Translations under genes and position numbers: made by a program | The notes under the pieces: model-generated | Told to the model about the DNA's origin: nothing | Databases searched by the model: none | The model's input: the letters and a program-made list of their open reading frames with translations, nothing else | In this document: piece by piece, positions 51,939 through 61,654 of the stretch | Numbering within the stretch: position 1 is the first letter of the stretch | Layout of the letters: every line of letters starts with the position of its first letter | From: Terriglobia bacterium | Lineage (GTDB): Bacteria; Acidobacteriota; Terriglobia; Bryobacterales; Bryobacteraceae | DNA length: 64,000 nt | Reading direction: 5' to 3' | NCBI GenBank assembly: GCA_021324615.1 | Contig: JAJPIT010000030.1 | Span: forward strand, 1-64,000

Positions 51939-52856
51939 ATGTCCCTTGTCGTTGTCGGCTCGGTCGCCTATGACGGAGTCGAAACCCCGCATGGCCGCGT
52001 GGAGCGGATGCTCGGCGGCGCCGCAACCTATATTTCTCTTGCTGCGAGCTTTTTTACCCGGCCGCGCCTGGTGGGAGTGGTCGGCGACGATTTCGCCGAA
52101 CAAGACCGGCAACTGCTGGCCGGCCGCGGCGTCGATCTGGAGGGCCTGGAACGCGTTCCCGGCAAGACGTTTTTTTGGGCCGGAAGATACTCGGCGGACA
52201 TGAACGACCGCGAAACGCTCGCTACGGAGTTGAACGTTTTCGCCGATTTTCATCCGAAATTGCCGGAAAGCTACCGCAAGGAGCCGTATTTGCTGCTGGG
52301 CAACATCCAGCCGGCGCTCCAGCGCAGCGTTCGCGCGCAGATGAACGGCCTGCGCCTGGCCGGCGGCGACACCATGAATTTCTGGATCAAGGACTACCGC
52401 GAGGAGCTGCTGGCGACCATCGCCGAATGGGATTTCCTGCTGGTCAACGACAGCGAGGCGCGCCTGCTTTCCGGCGAAACGAACCTGCGCAAGGCCGCGA
52501 CACGGATTCTGGCGATGGGTCCGCATACTTTGGTGATCAAGCGCGGGGAGTACGGTGCGATTCTGTTCCGCAAGGATTCCTATTTCATCGTGCCGGGGTA
52601 TTTATTGGAAGATGTTTTCGATCCCACCGGCGCGGGCGACTGCTTCGCCGGCGGCTTCATCGGATATTTAGCCGAACAGGGTTTTGATCTGCGAGCGGAT
52701 CACATCGGCCGAGGCGATTTAAGCCGCGCGGTGATTTACGGATCGGTGATGGGCAGCTTTTGCTGCGAGCGTTTCGGCGTGGGCCGCTTCCGCGACCTGA
52801 CGCGGGCCGAGATCGATGCGCGTTTCGAGGAGTTTCGCCGATTCACGTCGTTTTAA
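51939..52856 (+). CDS. PfkB-family sugar/nucleoside kinase
   Basis: 305 aa. Ribokinase fold with the N-terminal 'LGGAATYISLAASFF' glycine pair motif and the C-terminal signature 'DPTGAGDCFAGGFIG' (D228 and catalytic D234). The insertion 'ADMNDRETLATELNVF' forms the substrate lid; no single sugar type is diagnostic. It phosphorylates a sugar, nucleoside or similar compound using ATP. Isolated between divergent phosphoesterases and an unknown exported protein, so no pathway context. Confidence 0.88.
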   Translation: MSLVVVGSVAYDGVETPHGRVERMLGGAATYISLAASFFTRPRLVGVVGDDFAEQDRQLLAGRGVDLEGLERVPGKTFFWAGRYSADMNDRETLATELNVFADFHPKLPESYRKEPYLLLGNIQPALQRSVRAQMNGLRLAGGDTMNFWIKDYREELLATIAEWDFLLVNDSEARLLSGETNLRKAATRILAMGPHTLVIKRGEYGAILFRKDSYFIVPGYLLEDVFDPTGAGDCFAGGFIGYLAEQGFDLRADHIGRGDLSRAVIYGSVMGSFCCERFGVGRFRDLTRAEIDARFEEFRRFTSF

Positions 52857-52883
52857 GACGCGGCGGCATCCGCCTGTGCGGAA

Positions 52884-53444
52884 CTAACGCTTCATCGTCG
52901 CGATGACGGCGCGCGGCGTGATGTCGATGCGGTCGACGCCATAGCCGAGATCGAAGGGCTCGTTGATCCTGGCCTCCGGGTACAGCGGCAGGAAAAATGT
53001 CCGGACCAGGAAATCGAGCACGGTTTCGGTCATGACCACCCCGGATAATTCCACGCGCGTCAAATAAACCGTGCAGCGGCCGCCGCCGGATTCCACGCGC
53101 ACCCAGACCTTCAGCGGACGCTCCCCGGCGAGCAGCCGCGACAGGAACCAGTTCGGCTGCGCGCCCTTGGCCTGGCGCATTTTCAATAGATCGACCAGGG
53201 CGAAGCCGCTGGCGGAGCCGTCGAAAAGCTCCACGTGCTCGCCGCGGATTCCTTCGGGCACCACCTCCGGCACCGCCACGCGCGCCCACGCGTCGATTTC
53301 CTCGGGCGTGAAGGACACCGCCGAGCCCGGCTTGACGCGCCGGCCCTCGATGGCCTGCAGCTTGCGCTCGGCGCGATCGTACAACGAATCGGCGGCGGAG
53401 GCCAGCAGCGGCCCGGCAATCACGATCGCGATGAGGGTCCGCAT
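52884..53444 (-). CDS. small exported protein of unknown function
   Basis: 186 aa. Signal peptide (about 1-18, ASAAD), then a compact domain with 'YDRAERKLQAIEGRRVKPGS', 'EEIDAWARVAVPEVVPEG' and 'VWVRVESGGGRCTVYLTRVE', seemingly a lipid- or ligand-binding beta fold common in Acidobacteriota but without a named family that I recognise. ATG 53444 lies eight bases after TAAACT. A 15-codon upstream extension to 53489 overlaps the divergent YjbR gene's start and is unlikely. Confidence 0.68.
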   Translation of the reverse strand: MRTLIAIVIAGPLLASAADSLYDRAERKLQAIEGRRVKPGSAVSFTPEEIDAWARVAVPEVVPEGIRGEHVELFDGSASGFALVDLLKMRQAKGAQPNWFLSRLLAGERPLKVWVRVESGGGRCTVYLTRVELSGVVMTETVLDFLVRTFFLPLYPEARINEPFDLGYGVDRIDITPRAVIATMKR

Positions 53445-53476
53445 CCATCCCCAGTTTAGTCGAGCGCCCGGCGGGG

Positions 53477-53482
53477 TATGAT
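53477..53482 (+). promoter_or_regulatory. -10 hexamer for the probable leaderless YjbR transcript
   Basis: TATGAT ends five bases before the ATG at 53488. Confidence 0.4.
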
Positions 53483-53487
53483 GAAGC

Positions 53488-53817
53488 ATGACTGCGGCGC
53501 AGTTTCGCAGCCTTGCGCTGAAGATGAGCGGCGCAAGCGAGCACGCCCATCACGGCCACCCGGATTTCCGCGCGGGCGGCAAAGTGTTCGCCACGCTCGG
53601 CTATCCGGACGAAAATTTCGCGATGATCAGGCTCACGCCGGAGCAGCAAAGCGAATTTTGCGCCGTTCATCCCGAGGCGCTGGCGCCGGTAAAGGGAGCC
53701 TGGGGCTTGCGGGGAGCGACGCAGGTGCGCCTGGCGAAAACGGACGCGGAGATTGCGGGCGCGGCGCTGAGCGCCGCCTGGCGCAACATCCAGCCGAAAG
53801 AGCGGTCAAGACGCTGA
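53488..53817 (+). CDS. MmcQ/YjbR-family protein
   Basis: 109 aa. 'FRSLALKMSGASEHAHHGHP' and 'DFRAGGKVFATLGYPDENFA' with the late 'GAWGLRGATQVRLAKTD' are the YjbR core; the family has a cystatin-like or double-wing fold and may bind DNA. The function is unknown. ATG is positioned for leaderless transcription. The C-terminus is followed by a 53-base gap before the convergent DUF255 gene. Confidence 0.85.
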   Translation: MTAAQFRSLALKMSGASEHAHHGHPDFRAGGKVFATLGYPDENFAMIRLTPEQQSEFCAVHPEALAPVKGAWGLRGATQVRLAKTDAEIAGAALSAAWRNIQPKERSRR

Positions 53818-53870
53818 TCCCTGCCAGCTTGCCCGCGCCTTTTGCGCCTGCGTGGTGCGGGCGATTTCCG

Positions 53871-55916
53871 CTAGAGCAGCGCTTCAAGGGCCGCGGCTTC
53901 GGTGACCGGCGCACGGCAGGTGTAATTCTCACAGACGTAGGCCGTGGCGCGGCCGTCCACCGGGGGCATCGGCTGCGGCGCGTCGCGCGCGAGCAGAATC
54001 ACCGCCGAAGGGAGGAAATGCCGGCGGATTGCGGCGAGCATCTCCGGGTCGGTGCTGGTGAGAACGATTTCCTTGGGATCGGCCAGGGCGAATTCGAGGG
54101 CCGCCAGCATCTGCGGCAGGCCCGGCGCGCCGGAGTCGAGCTGCGCAGCGAAAGCCTCCAGCGTGCGGTCGGCGGCGCGCCGGAGATCGGCGCGGCCGGT
54201 GATGCGGGCCAGCCGCAACAGCGCCAGCGCGGCCGCCGAATTTCCCGAGGGTTCGGCTCCATCGTAGTCGTCTTTCAGGCGCAGGATCAGGGAATCGGAG
54301 GGCGGCGTGCTGAAAAACGCTCCGTTCTCGCGATCCTCGTACAACTCCAGCGACCGTTCGGCCAGGCGCAGAGCGAACTCCAGATCTGCGGCTTCAAAGG
54401 AGGTCTCATATAAATCGAGCAGGGCGTTGATCAGGAAGGCGTAATCGTCGAGAAACCCGTCGATGGCCGCTTCCCCGCCCCGGAAACGGCGCAGCAGGAC
54501 GGCCCGGCCGGAGTCCCACAGATTCCGGCGCAAAAAGGCGGCCGCGGCGCGCGCCGCATCCAGGTAGCGGGTCTCGCCGAGGATCTGGGCGCCTTTGGCC
54601 AGCGCCGAAATCATCAGGGCGTTCCAGGAGGTAAGGATTTTATCGTCCAGGTGGGGCCGCGGGCGGCGCGCGCGTATTTCAAACAATTTGGCCGAGGATT
54701 GTTCCAGCCGTTGGCGCGCCTCCTCCGGCGGGATTCCGAACCGCCGGGCCGTTTCTTCCAGGCCGCGGGCCTGATAAAGAATGTTGCGGCCGATAAATTC
54801 GCCGTGCGGGTCCTGCTCCACGTTGCCGTTTTCCTCCACGCCGAAGCGGTAGCAAAAGAGATCGGCGCCGGCTCCCAGTGCGGCGCGGATCTGCGCGGCG
54901 GTCCAAAGGTAAAACGCGCCTTCCCGCTTTTCGCGCGGATGTTCGGGATCCTCGGCGCTGTCGGCGTCCTCGGCCGAATAGAACGCGCCGCCGGGATCGG
55001 CCAGATCGCGCTGAACGTAGGAAAAAATATCGCGGGCGACGGCGGCGAACCGCTCCTCGCGGGTAATTTGGAAGGCCTCCAGATAAGAGACGGCGAGCTG
55101 CGCCTGGTCGTACAGCATTTTTTCGAAATGCGGGACGAACCAGCGCTCGTCCACCGAGTAGCGATGGAACCCGCCTCCCAATTGATCGCACATGCCGCCG
55201 CGGGCCATTTCGCGCAGGGTCAACAGAACCATATCGAGCGCGTCGCGATTGCCGGTGCGGGCATAATACCGCAGCAGAAAATTGTGGACGCTGGGGCGCG
55301 GGAATTTCGGCGCGCCGCCGAAGCCGCCCCACTGCGGATCGAACATGCGGCGGAAGGCGAAATAGCCGCGGTCGAGCGCATCCTTGCCCGGCATGCGGCC
55401 GGCCTCGCGCGAGTTGGCGTATTGTTGCAGGCGGGAGAGAATCTGCGCGCCGGAGGCTTCGACGCGCTGCGGATCCTCGCGCCAGGCCCGCGCCAGGCTC
55501 TCCAGAATCGCCGGAAAACCGGGCCGGCCGTAGCGATTGTCGGGCGGGAAATAAGTCCCGCCGAAAAACGGCCGCCCCTCCGGCGTCAAAAAGACGGACA
55601 TAGGCCATCCGCCGCTGCCGGTGGAGGCCTGCACGAACAGCATGTACACCCGGTCGATATCGGGCCGCTCCTCGCGATCGACCTTGATTGAAACGAAATT
55701 CCGGTTGAGGATCTCGGCGATGGAGGGATCTTCGAAGGACTCGCGTTCCATGACGTGGCACCAGTGGCAGGTCGAGTATCCGATGGAGAGAAAGATCGGC
55801 TTGTTTTCGCGCCGGGCTTTGGCAAAGGCTTCTTCGCCCCAGGGATACCAGTCGACCGGATTTCCGGCGTGCTGGAGCAGGTAGGGACTTTTTTCGCGGG
55901 CCAGACGGTTGGGCAT
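53871..55916 (-). CDS. DUF255/YyaL-type thioredoxin-domain protein
   Basis: 681 aa, full family length (SSP411/SPATA20-like). The opening '[20 protein letters not shown]' is diagnostic; the thioredoxin-like site is C50-H-W-C53 ('[18 protein letters not shown]'). The rest is an (alpha/alpha)6 six-hairpin barrel like glycosidases or AGE epimerases ('[20 protein letters not shown]', '[20 protein letters not shown]'). The combination suggests a redox-linked carbohydrate enzyme, but the activity is unknown. ATG 55916 lies 11 bases after TACAAT. Divergent from the fumarylacetoacetase gene. Confidence 0.9.
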   Translation of the reverse strand: MPNRLAREKSPYLLQHAGNPVDWYPWGEEAFAKARRENKPIFLSIGYSTCHWCHVMERESFEDPSIAEILNRNFVSIKVDREERPDIDRVYMLFVQASTGSGGWPMSVFLTPEGRPFFGGTYFPPDNRYGRPGFPAILESLARAWREDPQRVEASGAQILSRLQQYANSREAGRMPGKDALDRGYFAFRRMFDPQWGGFGGAPKFPRPSVHNFLLRYYARTGNRDALDMVLLTLREMARGGMCDQLGGGFHRYSVDERWFVPHFEKMLYDQAQLAVSYLEAFQITREERFAAVARDIFSYVQRDLADPGGAFYSAEDADSAEDPEHPREKREGAFYLWTAAQIRAALGAGADLFCYRFGVEENGNVEQDPHGEFIGRNILYQARGLEETARRFGIPPEEARQRLEQSSAKLFEIRARRPRPHLDDKILTSWNALMISALAKGAQILGETRYLDAARAAAAFLRRNLWDSGRAVLLRRFRGGEAAIDGFLDDYAFLINALLDLYETSFEAADLEFALRLAERSLELYEDRENGAFFSTPPSDSLILRLKDDYDGAEPSGNSAAALALLRLARITGRADLRRAADRTLEAFAAQLDSGAPGLPQMLAALEFALADPKEIVLTSTDPEMLAAIRRHFLPSAVILLARDAPQPMPPVDGRATAYVCENYTCRAPVTEAAALEALL

Positions 55917-55993
55917 GCGGCAGTTTGATTGTATCGCCCCGGCGGCCGGGGAGTCCGGGTGACGGCGGTGCGGCGATGTAGCACAATCGAGGA

Positions 55994-57241
55994 GTGGCTC
56001 TTGATGAAACGCACGACCCGTCGCTGGAAAGCTGGGTCGAGTCCGCCAATTCGCCGGACTCCGATTTTCCGATACAGAATCTTCCGCTCTGCGTTTTCCG
56101 GCACGGTCAGGCCGCGCCGCGGGTGGGGGTCGGAATCGGCGATTCGATTCTCGATGTTCCGGATTATCCCTCCATCGAGGCGCTGATGGAGCGCGGGCGC
56201 GCGGCCGCCTCCGAGCTGCGGCTGAAACTCAGCCGCGTTCTTCGCGTCGGCAATCCCTATCCGCCGCGCTCCTTATTGTTCAAGCAGTCCGAATGCACGC
56301 TGTTGATGCCGGTGCGCATCGGCGATTTCAGCGATTTCTACGCCTCGATCTTTCACGCCACCAACGTCGGCAGCATGTTCCGGCCGGAGAATCCGCTGAT
56401 GCCGAATTACAAGTGGCTCCCGGTCGGCTATCACGCGCGCGCTTCGTCGGTGATCGTCAGCGGCGAGCCGGTCCGCCGGCCGCGCGGGCAGATTCAGGAG
56501 GGTTCGAATCCGCCGGTGTTCGCTGCCTCGCGCCAGCTCGATTACGAATGCGAGGTCGGCTGCTTCATCGGTCGGGGCAACCCGTTGGGGCGCCCGATTC
56601 CCATCGAGGAGGCCGAGCGGCACATGTTCGGCGTGTGCCTGTTGAACGACTGGTCGGCGCGGGATTTCCAGCGCTGGGAATATCAGCCGCTGGGCCCGTT
56701 TCTGGCGAAGAGCTTCGCCAGCACGATTTCGCCGTGGATTGTGACGATGGACGCCCTGGAGCCGTTCCGGGTGCCGCGCTTTGAGCGGCCGGCCGGCGAT
56801 CCGGCGCCGCTGGCTCATCTGGACTGCGCGGCGGACCGCGAACGCGGCGGCATCGCGCTGCGCGTCGAAGTGTGGTTTTCCACGGCCCGGATGCGGGAGG
56901 AAAAAATCGCGCCGGTGCGGCTGAGCCGCGCCCGGTTCGAACAGATGTACTGGACGCTGGCCCAGATGGTGGCGCATCATGCCAGCAACGGATGCAATCT
57001 TCGCCCCGGCGATCTGCTGGGCAGCGGGACCATTTCGGGTCCCGCCAAGGAGGAGCGGGGCTGCCTGCTCGAATTGACCTGGCGCGGCAGCGAGCCGCTG
57101 GAGCTGCCCACCGGAGAATCGCGGAAATTTCTCGAGGACGGAGATGAAGTGATCCTGCGCGGCTTTTGCGAGCGGGAGGGCGCGCGGCGGATCGGGCTGG
57201 GCGAATGCCGGGGAATCATCGCGCCCGCCGGGGAGTCTTGA
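55994..57241 (+). CDS. fumarylacetoacetase
   Basis: 415 aa, close to the eukaryotic-type FAH length. '[20 protein letters not shown]' (metal Asp, catalytic His) and '[20 protein letters not shown]' closely follow human FAH; '[11 protein letters not shown]', '[20 protein letters not shown]' and '[17 protein letters not shown]' are the remaining core. It cleaves fumarylacetoacetate to fumarate and acetoacetate, the last step of tyrosine degradation. The start GTG 55994 is preceded by GAGG but very closely. Next downstream are a dihydropteridine-reductase-like SDR and PCD, which fits phenylalanine/tyrosine catabolism. Confidence 0.92.
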   Translation: MALDETHDPSLESWVESANSPDSDFPIQNLPLCVFRHGQAAPRVGVGIGDSILDVPDYPSIEALMERGRAAASELRLKLSRVLRVGNPYPPRSLLFKQSECTLLMPVRIGDFSDFYASIFHATNVGSMFRPENPLMPNYKWLPVGYHARASSVIVSGEPVRRPRGQIQEGSNPPVFAASRQLDYECEVGCFIGRGNPLGRPIPIEEAERHMFGVCLLNDWSARDFQRWEYQPLGPFLAKSFASTISPWIVTMDALEPFRVPRFERPAGDPAPLAHLDCAADRERGGIALRVEVWFSTARMREEKIAPVRLSRARFEQMYWTLAQMVAHHASNGCNLRPGDLLGSGTISGPAKEERGCLLELTWRGSEPLELPTGESRKFLEDGDEVILRGFCEREGARRIGLGECRGIIAPAGES

Positions 57242-57275
57242 GCAGCAGGTCTCCGCTACAATTGGGATTTTAAAG

Positions 57276-57935
57276 ATGAGCGTCATCATCACCGGCGCGG
57301 GAGGCGGACTGGGGACGGCGGTTTGCCGCGCGTTTCTGGAGCGGGGCGCGCCGGTGATCGGCGTGGAGCGGTCCTGGCGCGAAGCTCCGGCGTTTCCCGC
57401 CGTCTCCGCCGATCTGAGCACGAAGGAGGGATGCGGCGCGATGATCGCTGAGGCCCGGAAGCACGGGCCCATCGACGCGCTGGTTCACCTGGTCGGCGGA
57501 TTCGGCGGAGGCTCGCCGGTGGCGGAAACCTCGGATGAAACATGGGACCTAATGATGACCGTCAATCTGCGCGCCGCGTTTCTGGCCATCCGCGCGGCGC
57601 TGAAGCCGATGCTGGAGGCCGGGCGCGGCAGGATCGTGGCCATCGGATCGCGCGCGGCGGTGGAAGCTTCGCCGAATTTCGCCGCCTATGCCGTTTCCAA
57701 AGCGGCGCTGGTGGCGCTGGTGAAAAACGTCGCGGCGGAGGTGAAGGACCGCGGAATCGCCGCCAACGTGATTCTTCCGGGCACGATCGACACGCCGGCC
57801 AACCGCCGGGCAATGCCGGACGCCGATTTTTCCAAGTGGGTGGCGCCGGATTCGATCGCGAACCTGATCGTGTGGCTGGTCCTGGACGCGGCCGGCGTCT
57901 CCGGCGCCGCAATTCCAATCTACGGGAGGGCGTGA
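57276..57935 (+). CDS. short-chain dehydrogenase, dihydropteridine-reductase (QDPR)-like
   Basis: 219 aa. Rossmann 'IITGAGGGLGTAVCRAFLER', active-site S125, Y138 and K142 ('YAVSK'). The C-terminal 'LPGTIDTPANRRAMPDADFS' is strikingly like mammalian dihydropteridine reductase in the same region (LP..LDTP.NR..MP.ADFS.W), and the 'VGGFGGG' loop parallels QDPR 'AGGWAGG'. It most likely reduces quinonoid dihydrobiopterin with NADH. The ATG of the pterin dehydratase overlaps its TGA by one base, which supports a pterin role. A TACAAT hexamer lies 13 bases before ATG. If not QDPR, then a general SDR. Confidence 0.8.
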   Translation: MSVIITGAGGGLGTAVCRAFLERGAPVIGVERSWREAPAFPAVSADLSTKEGCGAMIAEARKHGPIDALVHLVGGFGGGSPVAETSDETWDLMMTVNLRAAFLAIRAALKPMLEAGRGRIVAIGSRAAVEASPNFAAYAVSKAALVALVKNVAAEVKDRGIAANVILPGTIDTPANRRAMPDADFSKWVAPDSIANLIVWLVLDAAGVSGAAIPIYGRA

Positions 57936-58219
57936 TGAAAAAATTATCGGAGGCCGAGATTCAGGCGGCGCTTCCGCCGGAATGGCGGTTGAAGGACGGC
58001 AAGCTGCATCGCGAATACAAGTTCGCCGATTTTCCGCACGCCTTCGGATTTATGGCTACGGCCGCGCCGGTGATCGAGAAGATGAATCATCACCCGGCGT
58101 GGTCCAACGTTTATAATCGCGTGCTGGTCGAGCTGTGGACGCACGATGCGGGCGGGATCACGCAAAAAGATCTGGATCTGGCGGCCGTGCTCGAAAACAC
58201 CGCGAAAAAACTCTTATGA
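57935..58219 (+). CDS. pterin-4a-carbinolamine dehydratase (PCD/PhhB-like)
   Basis: 94 aa. H52-H53-P in 'EKMNHHPAWSNVYNRVLVEL' and the end 'WTHDAGGITQKDLDLAAVLE' give the full PCD signature. It dehydrates the 4a-hydroxy-tetrahydropterin made by phenylalanine hydroxylase. A strong GGGAGGG lies four bases upstream of ATG. It follows the QDPR-like SDR with one-base overlap and shares ATGA with the NamZ-like fusion gene downstream. phhA is not in the window. Confidence 0.92.
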   Translation: MKKLSEAEIQAALPPEWRLKDGKLHREYKFADFPHAFGFMATAAPVIEKMNHHPAWSNVYNRVLVELWTHDAGGITQKDLDLAAVLENTAKKLL

Positions 58220-60516
58220 AATATGCCGTGGCTCTTGCGCTGACGTCGTTGGCGCTTGCCGGTGATTTTCCGGGAGGCCCGGCGATTGACGCGGCGATCG
58301 GGCAGGCCGTCTCCGATCAACTGATCCCCGGCGCGGTGGTGATCGTCGGCCATGACGGAAAAATTTTGTACCGCAAGGCGTACGGCTATCGCGCGCTGGT
58401 GCCGGCGCGCGAGGAGATGACGCCCGACACCATCTTCGACGCGGCGTCGCTGACCAAGGTGATCGCGACCACTTCCTGCGTGATGAAGCTGTTCGAACAG
58501 GGCAAAATCCGCATCGCCGATCCGGTGACGAATTATCTTCCCGATTTTCAGGGCGGCAAGAGCGACATCACGATCCGCGATCTGATGACGCACTTTTCGG
58601 GGCTGCGGCCGGATTTGGACCTGACGCCGGCCTGGTCCGGTTACGATATCGGCATTGGCCGCGCGCTCGCCGATAAGCCCACCGGGCCGCCGGGCAGGCG
58701 ATTCGTCTACAGCGATATTAATTTCGAGCTGATGGGCGAGATCGTGCGCCGGCTGAGCGGCAAACCGCTGGACGAGTACGCGCGCGAAGTGATTTTCGAG
58801 CCGCTGGGAATGCACGACACGATGTTCAACCCGCCGGCTTCGCTGCGCCCGCGGATCGCGCCCACCGAGATCGATTCCGCGACGGGGAATCCGCTGCGCG
58901 GCGTGGTGCACGATGAGACGGCGCGCTTCATGGGCGGCATCGCCGGGCACGCCGGATTGTTCACCACCGCCGATGATCTGGCGAAGTTCGCGGAGATGAT
59001 GCTCGGCGAAGGGCCGCGGATCTTTTCGCCGCTGACCATCCGCAAATTCACCTCGCCGGAATCGCCGCCGGATCAGCCGGTGCTTCGCGGGCTCGGCTGG
59101 GACATCGATTCGCCGTATTCCTCCAACCGCGGCGAATTATTTCCCATCGGCTCTTATGGGCACACCGGCTTTACCGGAACCTCGATCTGGATCGATCCGT
59201 CGACGAAATCCTTCGTCATCCTGATGGCCAACTCGGTTCATCCGCATCGCGGCAAAAATCTGACGCCGCTGCGCGCGCGCGTGGCGACCATTGCGGCCGC
59301 GGCGATCGGCATCGACGCGCCGGGCGTGACCGTAGTCGGCTATAACGAATCCGGCGGCTCGCGCCGCATGATCACGCCCAACCACGACGTGCAGACCGGG
59401 CTCGATGTGCTGGAGTCACAAAAATTCGCGCCGCTTCAGGGTCATCGCATCGGATTGATTACGAATCAGACGGGCGTGGATCGAAACGGCAGGCGCAACG
59501 TCGACGCCATGATTGCCGCCGGCGTGAAGGTGACGGCCCTATTTTCGCCGGAGCACGGCATCACCGGCAAGGAGGATCGTCCGGATATCGCCGATACGAA
59601 AGACGCCGCCACCGGCCTGCCGGTTTTCAGCCTGCACGATAACGGGCGCTACCGCCTGACGCCGGAGATGCTGCGCGATGTGGACACGCTGGTTTTCGAT
59701 ATTCAAGACGCCGGCGCGCGTTTTTACACTTACTCCTGCACGCTGCTGTACGCGGTGGAGGAAGCGGCGAAAGCAAAGCTGCCGATTTATGTGTTGGACC
59801 GGCCGAACCCGGTCACCGGCGCGCACGTCGAAGGTCCTCTGCTGGACGCCAATCTGCAAAGCTTCGTCGGATGCTACGCGATGCCGATCCGCCACGGGAT
59901 GACCTTCGGCGAGCTGGCAACGATGGCCAACAAAGAGCGGAGCCTGAACGCGGATCTGCACGTGATCCAAATGAAAAACTGGCAGCGCGGCGACTGGTTC
60001 GATTCCACCGGCCTGAGCTGGATCGATCCATCGCCGAATATGCGCAGCTTGAACGCGGAGGCGCTGTACAGCGGCGTGGCCATGATCGAGGCGGCCCGCA
60101 ACATTTCGGTCGGCCGCGGCACGGACTCGCCATTTGAGCAGATCGGCGCGGATTGGATCCGCGGCCAGGATCTGGCGCGTTATCTGAACTCGCGGATGGT
60201 TCCGGGAGTGCGCTTCTATGCGACGCGCTTCACGCCGGCGTCTTCGAATTTCAAAGGCCGCCAGATCGAGGGCGTTCGCTTGGTGATCGTCAATCGCGAG
60301 CAGCTAAATTCCGTGCGGCTGGGGCTGGAGATCGCCGCGGCGCTGCTGAAGCTGTATCCCGGAAAACTCGATCTGGAGCCTTGCCGTTTTCTGATCGGGA
60401 GCCGCAAAGTGATCGATCAGCTCAAATCGGGCGCGGACCCCGGGGCCATCGAGCAGAGTTTTCAGGACGAGACCGCGGGGTTTCTGGAGAAGCGGCGGGC
60501 ATATTTGCTGTACTAG
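58216..60516 (+). CDS. serine beta-lactamase-like + DUF1343 (NamZ-like) fusion, exported
   Basis: 766 aa. Signal peptide (about 1-16, LALAG). Residues of about 20-370 are a class C/esterase-type serine hydrolase: S78-L-T-K81, Y165-S-D167 and 'GHTGFTG' (KTG-like). Residues of about 395-766 form DUF1343: 'RIGLITNQTGVDRNGR', 'ALFSPEHGITGKED', 'DIQDAGARFYTYSCTLLYAV' and 'YVLDRPNPV' with catalytic-type acidic residues of NamZ, an exo-beta-N-acetylmuramidase of muropeptide recycling. A protein that both edits and hydrolyses peptidoglycan fragments in the periplasm is inferred. ATG overlaps the PCD stop (ATGA). Confidence 0.9.
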   Translation: MKYAVALALTSLALAGDFPGGPAIDAAIGQAVSDQLIPGAVVIVGHDGKILYRKAYGYRALVPAREEMTPDTIFDAASLTKVIATTSCVMKLFEQGKIRIADPVTNYLPDFQGGKSDITIRDLMTHFSGLRPDLDLTPAWSGYDIGIGRALADKPTGPPGRRFVYSDINFELMGEIVRRLSGKPLDEYAREVIFEPLGMHDTMFNPPASLRPRIAPTEIDSATGNPLRGVVHDETARFMGGIAGHAGLFTTADDLAKFAEMMLGEGPRIFSPLTIRKFTSPESPPDQPVLRGLGWDIDSPYSSNRGELFPIGSYGHTGFTGTSIWIDPSTKSFVILMANSVHPHRGKNLTPLRARVATIAAAAIGIDAPGVTVVGYNESGGSRRMITPNHDVQTGLDVLESQKFAPLQGHRIGLITNQTGVDRNGRRNVDAMIAAGVKVTALFSPEHGITGKEDRPDIADTKDAATGLPVFSLHDNGRYRLTPEMLRDVDTLVFDIQDAGARFYTYSCTLLYAVEEAAKAKLPIYVLDRPNPVTGAHVEGPLLDANLQSFVGCYAMPIRHGMTFGELATMANKERSLNADLHVIQMKNWQRGDWFDSTGLSWIDPSPNMRSLNAEALYSGVAMIEAARNISVGRGTDSPFEQIGADWIRGQDLARYLNSRMVPGVRFYATRFTPASSNFKGRQIEGVRLVIVNREQLNSVRLGLEIAAALLKLYPGKLDLEPCRFLIGSRKVIDQLKSGADPGAIEQSFQDETAGFLEKRRAYLLY

Positions 60517-60531
60517 CGGGCGCCGCCGGCT

Positions 60532-61584
60532 TCAGTTCTTCTGCCGGAAGCCGGCGGGAATCGCCACCTCCGACGCGCCGACCTGGGTCGCGATCTGAAG
60601 CACTTCATTGTTGAACGTCATCACCGTGGCGCGTCCCGGCGTCGAGTTTTCCTGCTGCTGCTGTTGCTGCTTTTGCGCGCGATTACGAATCGCGCGGCGG
60701 CCAAGACCGCCGATCAGCCCGCCGACCGAGGTCGGAATGCCGCCCGAATCGTTCGACTGCGCGCTTTGCTGTTGCTGCTGTTGTTGCTGCTGCTGGATCT
60801 GCTCGGGACTGGCCACCGCCTCGGTCACCATCGTGGTCAGGATCGCCGTTCCATCCATATTGACCTTCTCGGTGTTAAACTTGCCGAGAGCCTGGGTGAG
60901 CATCGGATACGCGGCGGCCGCGGCGGCCATCTGATCGGCCGAAGGCATGGCGGCGAACGCCGGCCCGCGCAGTTTTTCGGCATAGCGGCGGTCGAAATCA
61001 GCGATCTCTTTCATCGCGTCGATCTTCCTGGTCAGCCATTCGTGCGTGGTCATGACCATTCCGCCGGATTGCTCCAGCGTTTTCCCCTTTTCGTGGACGG
61101 TGATGGTCATTACCACTTCCCGGCAGTCGTATCCGTTGATGTTTCGCGTCTGGCCGGTCTGCTTCAGGTCAAAGTCGATCTGCATCTGCTTGGCGTCGCT
61201 CGGCGGGGGCGCTGCCTTTTTCGGCTCACCCGAGGACTCCTGCTTCTGCTGAGCCTGCCTGGCTCGCTCCTGCGCCTGTTCCATCTGCCGGCGGACGTCG
61301 TCGAAGGTCTGCACCTTGTAGGTCTTCGACCGCATGTCGAGGTCGTAGATCTTTTCCTCGTCCAGATCGATGATCTGGCCGGTCGTATCATTCAGCGTGA
61401 TCTTGCGGTTGCCTTTTACCGCGACCGTATCGACCACGCCTTCGCGCATGGCTTTGCCGCCGAAGAAATTCATCATGCGCCCCAGCATTCCCGGAAACTG
61501 GACCTGGCTTTTTTCCTGCGTCTTGATCTCGGCTCTGAGCGAAACTGCCGAAAAAACAAGCACCGCGCCCGCTACGAATTTCAT
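60532..61584 (-). CDS. exported protein with polyglutamine tracts (unknown function)
   Basis: 350 aa. Signal peptide (about 1-18, SLRAE). Mature N-terminal region is beta-strand rich ('VKGNRKITLNDTTGQIIDLD', 'DMRSKTYKVQTFDDVR'), followed by a charged helix with Gln/Arg and, near the end, two Gln tracts of ten and six residues encoded by mixed CAG/CAA codons (about 60768-60797 and 60652-60672). The short C-terminal part is 'VMTFNNEVLQIATQ'. The first half resembles the truncated gene at 63783, so the two are paralogues on both sides of the transglutaminase gene. ATG 61584 has GGAGG five bases upstream. Confidence 0.72.
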   Translation of the reverse strand: MKFVAGAVLVFSAVSLRAEIKTQEKSQVQFPGMLGRMMNFFGGKAMREGVVDTVAVKGNRKITLNDTTGQIIDLDEEKIYDLDMRSKTYKVQTFDDVRRQMEQAQERARQAQQKQESSGEPKKAAPPPSDAKQMQIDFDLKQTGQTRNINGYDCREVVMTITVHEKGKTLEQSGGMVMTTHEWLTRKIDAMKEIADFDRRYAEKLRGPAFAAMPSADQMAAAAAAYPMLTQALGKFNTEKVNMDGTAILTTMVTEAVASPEQIQQQQQQQQQQSAQSNDSGGIPTSVGGLIGGLGRRAIRNRAQKQQQQQQENSTPGRATVMTFNNEVLQIATQVGASEVAIPAGFRQKN

Positions 61585-61648
61585 GGGGATCCTCCAAGTA
61601 AAGCAATGGGACAATTTTATGACATGCGGGCTCCCAAGGAAAGCGCCT

Positions 61649-61654
61649 TAAAAT
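61649..61654 (+). promoter_or_regulatory. -10 hexamer for a probable leaderless transglutaminase transcript
   Basis: TAAAAT ends six bases before the ATG at 61661; an AAAGGA lies directly at the ATG, too close for a normal ribosome site. Confidence 0.4.

Noticed and set aside
60652-60797. CTG/TTG-rich triplet stretches as a CRISPR or microsatellite array
   Set aside because: They encode glutamine in the minus-strand gene with mixed CAG/CAA codons, and have no spacer structure.
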